A stretch of 42,193 nt of DNA, from assembly GCA_017436025.1 (NCBI GenBank), contig JAFSDX010000050.1:1-42193 (forward strand), given 5' to 3'. Position numbers and translations under genes: made by a program. The stretch is from Thermoguttaceae bacterium (lineage in GTDB: Bacteria; Planctomycetota; Planctomycetia; Pirellulales; Thermoguttaceae). Numbering within the stretch: the first letter of the stretch is position 1; the number at the start of each line of letters is the position of its first letter. Under the pieces are notes generated by a model, which was not told where the DNA came from, searched no databases, and saw only the letters and a list, made by a program, of their open reading frames with translations. Shown here in pieces: positions 8,144-14,533 of the stretch.

Positions 8144-10258
8144 ATGAACGACGCGAAAAACGACGGCGATTTTAACGAATTTGACGGTTCGGCGGATTGG
8201 AGCGGCGGAGACGATCGGAACGATTCGGCGGATTCGGCGAATTCGTTGGATTCGCCGGCTTCGAGCGGAAAACGCGGTTCGAGCGATTTTGGCGGCGCGG
8301 ATTTTGCGGAGAATCGGCAAGGCGGGGGAAATGGGCGGAGTTTGAGCCCGCGTCCTCCGCGAGAGCCGAACGCCGAGGAGCCGCGTCGCGTCGTCGTTCC
8401 GCCGATTATCGTCGGCGAGGACGATTTCAACGACGCGGAACTGGCTAAGCGGGGCGTTTCAGGCGATTCTTTTTCGCCGGAGGCGCGTCGTCGGCGCCGT
8501 TTGGGTAAAATAAATAAAACGCGCAAAATTTTCGGGCTCTTTCCCGTTCCGGCGCGTTGGCGCGAGCTTTCGACGGCGCAAATTCTTTGGCGTTGGGCGA
8601 CGACGCGGCGGAATTTGGGCGCGTTCGTTAGCGTTTTCTTGCATTTGATTCTTGTTTTGATTTTAGCGTCGATTGCGTTGCAGGTTCGCGTCGGAACGAT
8701 CGGCTGGACGGAAAGCGGGTTTGCGCCGGAGCCGAGCGAGTTGGATTTCGTCGACGAAGCCGGAGACTCCGCGACCGCCGAAACGACGTTCGAGACGATT
8801 CCGGACGTTAACGAAACGCTGGACGACGCGGTCGAGGAGATGGAGCAAACGCTCGCCGAAGAAACTTTGCGGTCTTTAACGGATTTGACGGCGCAAAACG
8901 ACGGCGCGACCGAAGCGGCTCCCCTTTCGGAGGTCGGCGATTTCGCGCCGAGCGAGACCGGGGGCGGCGTTCCGTTTTATTCGGCGACCGGAACGACGAA
9001 GGCGCGGACGGCGGCGGCTCGACGGCGCGGCGCGCCGGGGCGAGAAGGGGACGTTACCGACGAGAGCGAGGACGCCGTTGAACGCGGGCTCGACTGGTTG
9101 GCGCGACACCAACTTCCGGACGGCGGCTGGTCGTTCGACTTGACGGCGGACGACTCGAACGGTCGCGGCGGCGGTTGCGAAGGTTGCTCGAACTCGGCGG
9201 CGACGTCGGCGTCGGTCGGCGGACATTCCTATCTGCAGAAGTTGCACCCGAGTCGCAACGCGGCGACGGCGATCGCGCTTCTCCCGTTTTTGGGCGCCGG
9301 GTACGATCACGTTAAAAAGAACAAATATCAAACGACCGTCGCGTCCGGCTTGCGTTTCTTGTCGTACCGCGCGAAACGGACGGAAAACGGGATCGATTTT
9401 CGCGATTTTGCGCCCGGCGCCGATTTGGTCGCGGCGGGTTCGTCTTACGTTCAGGCGTTGGCCGTCATTACGATCTGCGAAGCGTTCGAGATGACCGGCG
9501 ACGACGCGTTGCGCCCGTTGGCCGAAGGCGGGCTCGAACTGATCGTCGCCGGGCAGCTGAACGACGGCGGTTGGCGTTACCTTTACCCGGGGGACGTCGG
9601 GTTCCATCCGAACGTTCCGGGGGACGCGTCGGTTCTCGGTTGGCAGTTGATGGCGCTGAAGTCGGGTGTTTCCGCCGGTTTCGCGCTCAAACCGTCGATC
9701 GCTTACCGCGTCGGGAACTTCCTCGACTCGATAATGGAGAAAAACGGACGTTCGTATCGGTATATGAAGGCGACCAACGAGGACGTTTCGAAACGCTGGG
9801 GGACGACCGCCGTCGGCGTGTTGGCGCGAGAGTACGTTGGCGCGACGCCGGGAACGCCGGTTCTCGACGCCGGCGCCGAACAGATCGCCGATTGGATCGA
9901 CGACGCGAACGCGATTTGGAAAAAAGCCGCCAAAGGTTCGCGAGGCGAGCGCGGGAAGACGTATTTTCGCGACGACCGCTTTATCCATAACCTCTATTTT
10001 TCCTATTATGCCGCGCTTGCGCTCCATCATTACGGCGGAGAGCTTTGGAGCGAACGGTTCGCGAAGTTGCGCGATTTCCTCGTCGCGACGCAAGTTCGAG
10101 GCGGCGGGCTCTCGGCGGCGGTCGGCGTCGACGACTGCGAACGCGGCAGCTGGCTCTTTTACGACGTTTATATGAACGACGGCGGACGTCTCCTCAATAC
10201 CGCGTTGGCCGTTTTGATTCTTGAAACGCCGTACCGTTATCTGCCGATGTATCGATAA
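8144..10258 (+). CDS. Membrane-anchored prenyltransferase/squalene-oxidase-repeat protein
   Basis: The 704-residue protein has three parts. Residues 1-158 are acidic then basic and likely cytoplasmic. Residues 159-181 form one strong transmembrane helix (FVSVFLHLILVLILASIAL). Residues about 305-704 are an alpha/alpha-toroid of the squalene cyclase/prenyltransferase fold, with repeats such as GLDWLARHQLPDGGWSF (315-331) and a GGWRYLYPGD segment. Planctomycetes carry many such proteins; most lack the DxDD acid motif of true triterpene cyclases, and I do not see one here, so an enzymatic terpene role is unproven. AAAAGGA precedes the ATG at 8144. The 3' end of the gene is duplicated downstream (see the 10136-10411 repeat). 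It may be read together with gltA. Confidence 0.8.
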   Translation: MNDAKNDGDFNEFDGSADWSGGDDRNDSADSANSLDSPASSGKRGSSDFGGADFAENRQGGGNGRSLSPRPPREPNAEEPRRVVVPPIIVGEDDFNDAELAKRGVSGDSFSPEARRRRRLGKINKTRKIFGLFPVPARWRELSTAQILWRWATTRRNLGAFVSVFLHLILVLILASIALQVRVGTIGWTESGFAPEPSELDFVDEAGDSATAETTFETIPDVNETLDDAVEEMEQTLAEETLRSLTDLTAQNDGATEAAPLSEVGDFAPSETGGGVPFYSATGTTKARTAAARRRGAPGREGDVTDESEDAVERGLDWLARHQLPDGGWSFDLTADDSNGRGGGCEGCSNSAATSASVGGHSYLQKLHPSRNAATAIALLPFLGAGYDHVKKNKYQTTVASGLRFLSYRAKRTENGIDFRDFAPGADLVAAGSSYVQALAVITICEAFEMTGDDALRPLAEGGLELIVAGQLNDGGWRYLYPGDVGFHPNVPGDASVLGWQLMALKSGVSAGFALKPSIAYRVGNFLDSIMEKNGRSYRYMKATNEDVSKRWGTTAVGVLAREYVGATPGTPVLDAGAEQIADWIDDANAIWKKAAKGSRGERGKTYFRDDRFIHNLYFSYYAALALHHYGGELWSERFAKLRDFLVATQVRGGGLSAAVGVDDCERGSWLFYDVYMNDGGRLLNTALAVLILETPYRYLPMYR

Positions 10259-10411
10259 TCGAACGCCGCGCGTTGCGAACGCGGCGATCGGCTCTTTTAC
10301 GACGTTTGAATGAACGACGACGGACGGCTCCTCGACGCCGCGTTGGCCGTTTTGATTCTTGAAACGCCGCGACGTTATCCGCCGGTGCGTCGATAATCGA
10401 ACGCGGCCTCT
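10136..10411 (+). repeat. 138-bp tandem duplication of the cyclase-fold gene's 3' end, across its stop codon
   Basis: Bases 10136-10273 (the last 40 codons, the stop and 15 spacer bases) are repeated at 10274-10411; by eye 22 of 138 positions differ, about 84% identity. A third copy begins at 10412 but stops after nine bases. The period is 46 codons and copy 2 is in phase with the gene: its translation keeps CERG, LFYDV, MND and ALAVLILETP, with one internal TGA in place of a Tyr codon and a final TAA in the same place. Copy 2 therefore looks like a decayed copy of the C-terminus, not random sequence. Confidence 0.9.
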
Positions 10412-10666
10412 TGCGAACGCCCGAAAACGCCGCGTCGCGCTGAAAACGATCGACGCGAGGAACCGGGCGGACGTCGGAGAAGATTTTTCGTTTTTAACGG
10501 CGGCGCCGATTTTTCCGGAAAATAAGAGTAAAAACGACGACGTTCGGTAAAAAATATTGAAGAACGCGCGTTGGAACGCCGACGTCAACAAAAGAGCGAC
10601 CGTTCTTTTGGAGCGAACTTGTCGGCTTTTAAAAAAACGAAAATTGTCAGAAATAGGAATATTTGT
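10259..10666. other. Spacer of 408 bp downstream of the cyclase-fold gene
   Basis: The first 150 bases are the decayed tail copy described at 10136-10411. The rest (10412-10666) shows no gene, clear terminator or consensus promoter; it ends in an A/T-rich stretch with the AGGA ribosome site of the next gene. Confidence 0.6.
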
Positions 10667-11611
10667 ATGATTCATTGCTCGAAAACGTGGAAATGGGGCG
10701 CGATCGCGTTGAGCGTTTGGGCGACTTGGGGAGCGACGGCGTTTTTTTCTTCCGCGGCGCGCGCGGCGGAAGAGACCGTCGAAATTAAGAACGCTTGGAA
10801 CGAAGGACGTTATTCCGTTCTCCAAGAGGTTTTCGTTTCTTATGTCGAGCAACGCGAGCGCGAGATTTTGGCGCGAACGCAAACGCGCTCGACCTTCGAT
10901 TGGCGGGTGGAAGCGGGCGCGTTGCGCGCCGACGGCGTTCGACCGTTAAAATTGAAAGCGGCGCGCGTGATGATTCGTTTGCAGAGCGCCGACGCCGACG
11001 TCGGGTATTACGACAGCGGCAATCCGTTGCGCGGCGACGAGTTGATGAAAGACGTTTTCGCGAAGTTGTTGAAAAGCGAGTTCGTCGCCGAGCTTAAAGA
11101 CGGAAAAATCGTTAAAGTCGACGGTTGCGAAGCGTTTTCCGCGGCTCTTCCGAACGGGGAAAGCGACGACGAAAAATATTTTGTCGAACTTATTCGAAGC
11201 GTCGCGACGGAGCAAAATATCGCGCAAATTTTCGATCCGATCGCTTATCCGACGCCGGCGAAAGCGGTCGGCGTCGGCGAGCGTTGGACGACTGAAACGA
11301 ACTTTACTCTTCCGGTCGTCGGCGAGAAAAAATTGGTCTTGGATTGCGAATTGAAAGCGTTGAATAAGCGGGAGCCGAAAGCGAACGTCGCCGCCGGCGC
11401 GACCCTTGATCTCGATTTAACCGCCGGAGCCAGCGCGACGATTAAAATTGAAATCGACGGCAAATACAATTTGACCGACGGCGTCGCCAACGACTTTAAC
11501 GAACGCGCGACCGTTAATTTTGCGCTTCCGAGAAAAAATAAAGCCGGAGAAGAAATTCTCGTGAAGGCTATCGGCGTAATTCGCAATAAATTGACGGTTG
11601 ACAAACGGTAG
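10667..11611 (+). CDS. Secreted hypothetical protein (DUF6263-like features)
   Basis: Starting at the ATG at 10667, with AGGA 8 bases upstream, gives 314 residues that begin with a good signal peptide (hydrophobic residues about 11-30, then AARAAEE). A longer frame from 10571 would bury the signal and has no ribosome site. The mature protein has VGVGERWTTE near residue 205, followed by alternating hydrophobic beta-strand segments. This is reminiscent of planctomycete DUF6263 proteins, which share a VG(D/E)xW motif, but the match is by eye. No catalytic motif is visible. It sits between the cyclase-fold gene and greA, with its own promoter region unclear. Its last codons are echoed just after the stop (see 11596-11629). 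Confidence 0.65.
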   Translation: MIHCSKTWKWGAIALSVWATWGATAFFSSAARAAEETVEIKNAWNEGRYSVLQEVFVSYVEQREREILARTQTRSTFDWRVEAGALRADGVRPLKLKAARVMIRLQSADADVGYYDSGNPLRGDELMKDVFAKLLKSEFVAELKDGKIVKVDGCEAFSAALPNGESDDEKYFVELIRSVATEQNIAQIFDPIAYPTPAKAVGVGERWTTETNFTLPVVGEKKLVLDCELKALNKREPKANVAAGATLDLDLTAGASATIKIEIDGKYNLTDGVANDFNERATVNFALPRKNKAGEEILVKAIGVIRNKLTVDKR

Positions 11612-11629
11612 GCGGTTGTCAAACGTTAA
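11596..11629 (+). repeat. 18-bp echo of the gene's last codons and stop
   Basis: The 15 bases ending the gene (11596-11610) recur 18 bases later (11614-11628) with 13 of 15 identical, and both copies run into a stop (TAG at 11609, TAA at 11627). In frame this reads TVDKR-stop then AVVKR-stop. The second copy also contributes the -35 box of the greA promoter candidate. Confidence 0.6.
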
Positions 11630-11643
11630 ATTTAGGGTAAAAT
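11616..11643 (+). promoter_or_regulatory. Candidate sigma70 promoter for greA
   Basis: TTGTCA (11616-11621), a 16-base spacer and TAAAAT (11638-11643), each 5 of 6 consensus bases. Predicted start about 11650, a leader of roughly 105 bases before greA. Confidence 0.6.
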
Positions 11644-11756
11644 AGAAGAGCGAACGTCGTTGCGAGGACGAAGGTTCTCGTTCGTCGGCGCGCGCGTCGC
11701 CGTCGCGCGCCTTCGCGTTATTAATAAACGAGAGAAAGGGAAGTAGCAAGGTAGTC

Positions 11757-12248
11757 ATGAACGATCCGATTCCGATGACTCGCGAAGGATACGCTCGTCT
11801 TAAAAAAGAGATCGAACGTCTAGAAAACGAAGAAATGCCGCCGATTCTCGAGCGTCTCGCCAACGCGCGCGCCGAGGGCGACTTGAAGGAAAACGCCGAG
11901 TATCACTGCGCTCGCGAAAGTCAAGGACTTTTGCAAGCGAAAATCAACGACTTGAAAAGCCGCGTCGGTCGCGCGCAAATTATCGACCCGGCGACGATTC
12001 CGCAGGACGAGATTCGCTTTGGCGCGACGATCGTCGTTAAGCGTTTGAAAGACGGGCGCACCTTGAAGTACACGCTCGTCGGCGCGGGCGAAGAGGACTT
12101 CGATTCCGGTAAAATCCTTTGCACCTGCCCGTTGGCGCAAGGTTTTCTTGGCAAGAAAGTCGGGGAAATCGCCGAAGTTCAGGTTCCGATCGGTTTGATT
12201 AAGTTTGAAATTAAAGAAATTAGTTACGACTTCTACTTCGGTCAATGA
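11757..12248 (+). CDS. greA: Transcription elongation factor GreA
   Basis: GreA enters the secondary channel of RNA polymerase and stimulates cleavage of backtracked transcripts. The 163 residues match the family length. An N-terminal coiled coil (MTREGYARLKKEIERLE onward, to about residue 80) carries the acidic tip in the AEGDLKENAEY motif (D42 and E45 are the expected catalytic pair). The C-terminal FKBP-like domain follows. The C-terminus differs slightly from common GreA, with a CTCPLAQGFLGKKVGE segment in place of the usual SPxxxALLGKxxGD. The ribosome site is weak (AAGG before the ATG). It is preceded by a good promoter and followed by repeated copies of its own 3' end and then a strong terminator, so it is probably a single-gene unit. 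Confidence 0.95.
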   Translation: MNDPIPMTREGYARLKKEIERLENEEMPPILERLANARAEGDLKENAEYHCARESQGLLQAKINDLKSRVGRAQIIDPATIPQDEIRFGATIVVKRLKDGRTLKYTLVGAGEEDFDSGKILCTCPLAQGFLGKKVGEIAEVQVPIGLIKFEIKEISYDFYFGQ

Positions 12249-12356
12249 TCGATCGCGGCGGAAAAAGTCGCGACTTCCGCTTCGATGAAGATCGACCGGG
12301 GCGGAAATAGTCGCGACATATGTTTCTGCCGACGAGCGACCGAGGCGGAAAAAGCC
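12227..12356 (+). repeat. Three imperfect copies (period 43-44 bp) starting in the 3' end of greA
   Basis: Units at about 12227-12270, 12271-12313 and 12314-12356. Each begins with CGAC and ends with a GGCGGAAAxAG block. The first unit contains the end of greA and its TGA. Units 1 and 2 differ at about 7 positions plus one gap (roughly 82% identity); unit 3 is more diverged and runs into the terminator stem. Confidence 0.65.
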
Positions 12357-12790
12357 CGACGTTTTACGAGCGTCGGGTTTTTTTGTCGCTTTACGTCGTT
12401 TAAGCGTTAAAATTGTTATAACCGGCCCGGTTTAAGGGCAAACTCCCAACGCTTCGTCGCTCGTTTTCGGCGACGCGAGAGGGAAGCGACGGCGCGTCGG
12501 TTAAATTCGTTAAAGCCGACTCGGCGTCAAGGGAACCAACCCGGACGGCGGCAATGCAGGACGCGTCAAGGTTTGCGGAACCGACTTGGTAATCAAACTT
12601 GCCAACTCGGGCGGCGGCAATGCAGGACGCGTCAAGGTTTGCGGAACCGACTTGGTAATCAAACTTGCCAACTCGGGCGGCGGCAATGCAGGACGCGTCA
12701 AGGTTTGCGCAACTGGTTTGGGAATCAAACTTGCCAACCCGGACGGCGGCAATGCAGGACGCGTCAAGGTTTGCGCAACTGGTTTGGGAA
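12249..12790. other. 542-bp spacer between convergent greA and the oxidoreductase gene
   Basis: It is filled mostly by the greA tail copies (to 12356), the greA terminator (12352-12384) and the 66-bp array (from about 12528). The part between 12385 and 12527 shows nothing I can name. Confidence 0.6.
12352..12384 (+). terminator. Rho-independent terminator of greA
   Basis: CCCGACG (12355-12361), a 9-base loop, CGTCGGG (12371-12377), then seven T (12378-12384). The flanking A and T runs extend the pairing. Confidence 0.9.
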
Positions 12791-12813
12791 TCAAACCTCC
12801 CAACCCGGGCGGC
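12550..12813. repeat. 66-bp tandem array, four copies, overlapping the 3' end of the oxidoreductase gene
   Basis: Copies at 12550-12615, 12616-12681, 12682-12747 and 12748-12813 (the last one 3 bases short), plus a truncated degenerate copy near 12528-12549. The first two full copies are nearly identical; the pair closest to the gene differ from them at shared positions. On the minus strand the copy nearest the gene contains its last codons and TGA stop (12791-12793), and each later copy repeats a CRxPGWxV-like stretch plus an in-phase stop. The unit is exactly 22 codons. There are no unique spacers, so it is not a CRISPR array. Confidence 0.9.
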
Positions 12814-14122
12814 AGTATTGCTTGATGTATTGGTCGGCTTTCGGGCAGTTCGTCGCCTTCATATTTTCGGCATCGTAAATCAGTTTTTGCCCGCAACGGT
12901 ACGAGAAGCAACCGAGGAGAACCGTTTCGGCGATACGACCGGAGTAAGCGAAGTCGCACGTCGTCGAACCGGGCCCGGCGCCGTCTTGAATCGCTTTAAT
13001 CCATTCGGCGTGGTGGCCGAGCGACTTCGGAATCGACTGCGCCGGTCGTTCGAAGCCTTCGAATTTTTCCTTCGGAAGGAGCGCATGTTCCCAATACGTC
13101 GAGAAGAGAATCCCGTCGGTTCCGAAGAAGAGAACGCCGGCGCCGTGTTTTTCGAGCCCGAATTCCTTCAAGCATTCCGGACGCGCTTGGCCGTCTTGCC
13201 AAGAAAGCGTCAGCGGTTCGGAGCCGCCGTCGAGCGCCGCGAATTCGTATTTCGCGGTCAAGTCCCAACCGCAAAGCTCTTCGTCGACCGGGTGCGGCGA
13301 CGTCGTTTCGACCGAAAGCGGGTAGCCGAGGCCAAGCGCCCAGAACGGCAGGTCGAGGTAATGGCAGCCCATATCGCCCATCGCGCCGTTCCCGAAATCC
13401 CAGTAGTGGCGCCAAGTTCCCGGGACGTAGCGCGGGTCGTAATCGCGTTCGGCGGCCGGGCCGAGCCAAGCGTCCCAATTCAACGTTTTCGGACATTCGA
13501 CCTTTTCGGCGGCCTTCGGCTTCCCAATATAACGGTTTTGACACCAAACTTTAACGTCTTTAACGGTTCCAATGGCGCCCGCTTGAATCAGTTCGACGAC
13601 GCGGCGGTAGTTGTCCTCCGCGTGAATCTGCGTTCCCATTTGCGTAACGAGATTCTTGTCTTTCGCGACTTTTTGCATCGCGCGGATTTGGTAAATATCG
13701 TGCGCGAGCGGTTTTTCGCAGTAGCAGTGGAGCCCGAGTTTCATCCCGGCGATCGCGGGCGCGGCGTGCGTATGGTCGGGCGTGCAGACGACGATGGCGT
13801 CGAGTTGGTCGCCCATTTCGGCGAGCATATCGCGGAAATCTTGGTACATTTTCGCGTTCGGGTAGGTCGCTTTCGCCGCGTCGAGGTGTTTCGAGTCCGC
13901 GTCGCAGAGGGCGATTTGGTTTTGGCTCTTGCAACCGTTGACGCTGTACGCGCCTTGACGGGTGATGCCGACGTGCGCGATATTCAGTTTCGAGTTGACG
14001 CCGACTTCGCGAGCGACCGCCGGCGCGGGAAAGTTCGCGAGGCCGAGCGCGCCGACGCCGGCGGCGAAGGTCGTCGTTTTGAGGAAATCGCGGCGAGTGG
14101 AACGGGCGTTGCGCAATGTCAT
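12791..14122 (-). CDS. Gfo/Idh/MocA family oxidoreductase with Tat signal
   Basis: A 443-residue NAD(P)-dependent oxidoreductase of the Gfo/Idh/MocA type, a group that acts on sugars, inositols and derivatives and is hugely expanded in planctomycetes. The N-terminus is a twin-arginine signal (STRRDFLK with R10-R11, then a hydrophobic stretch ending at PAPAVA, about residue 37), so the protein is exported folded with cofactor. The catalytic-region motif EKPLAHD (136-142) is intact. The Rossmann glycine motif is degenerate (HVGITRQGAYS at 50-60). GDMGCHYLD and the C-terminal CRPGWEV are typical of the Tat-secreted planctomycete subfamily. AAGGAG precedes the ATG. The substrate cannot be told. 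Its 3' end seeds the 66-bp repeat array. Confidence 0.92.
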   Translation of the reverse strand: MTLRNARSTRRDFLKTTTFAAGVGALGLANFPAPAVAREVGVNSKLNIAHVGITRQGAYSVNGCKSQNQIALCDADSKHLDAAKATYPNAKMYQDFRDMLAEMGDQLDAIVVCTPDHTHAAPAIAGMKLGLHCYCEKPLAHDIYQIRAMQKVAKDKNLVTQMGTQIHAEDNYRRVVELIQAGAIGTVKDVKVWCQNRYIGKPKAAEKVECPKTLNWDAWLGPAAERDYDPRYVPGTWRHYWDFGNGAMGDMGCHYLDLPFWALGLGYPLSVETTSPHPVDEELCGWDLTAKYEFAALDGGSEPLTLSWQDGQARPECLKEFGLEKHGAGVLFFGTDGILFSTYWEHALLPKEKFEGFERPAQSIPKSLGHHAEWIKAIQDGAGPGSTTCDFAYSGRIAETVLLGCFSYRCGQKLIYDAENMKATNCPKADQYIKQYCRPGWEV

Positions 14123-14533
14123 AAAGACGCTCCTTTTCGGCTTTCGCGAGCCGATTTTGACGTTTTTTGTCGTTATATTAATAGAAAGCGATAAAATCGG
14201 GGCGTTTCGCGTTTCGTTTGACGCGGCGTTCGCCGACCGTTTGCGACGATTTTACCAAACGGCGGCGGCGATTGCAAGTTTTTTTAGGCGCGTCGAACGA
14301 TTTTTTTTGATTTTTTTCGTCGAGGTCGGCGCGAGGCGGCCCGGAACCGGCGCGACGTCGAGCGTTTGCGCGCGGCGAACGAAGAAAAATTTTTTTATCG
14401 AAAAAGCTCTCTTGTTTCGCCGGGCAATTCTTGCTATCTTTCCCGCGTCGACGACGAAAAACGGTCGACGGCGCGAGGCCTCGGCTTGTCGCGTCGCGCA
14501 AAGTTTCCCTATTTTACGCCTTTTGAGATTCGT
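14123..14533. other. 411-bp divergent spacer between the oxidoreductase and the BioF-like gene
   Basis: It must hold promoters for both directions. An A/T-rich block at 14172-14195 is a plausible minus-strand -10 region. On the plus strand TTGTTT (14412-14417), 17 bases, TATCTT (14435-14440) is a weak candidate. T-runs at 14278-14316 are not part of a clear hairpin. Confidence 0.4.

Noticed and set aside
8876..10882. 668-codon minus-strand ORF opposite the cyclase-fold gene
   Set aside because: Shadow frame produced by CG-rich codons; its internal repeated peptide is simply the 138-bp tail duplication read backwards.
12550..12813. CRISPR array
   Set aside because: Units are contiguous 66-bp tandem copies without unique spacers and there are no cas genes.
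12665..14194. 509-codon plus-strand ORF opposite the oxidoreductase
   Set aside because: Antisense to a gene with clear Tat signal and EKP motif; its start lies in the 66-bp array, whose lack of stops opens the frame.
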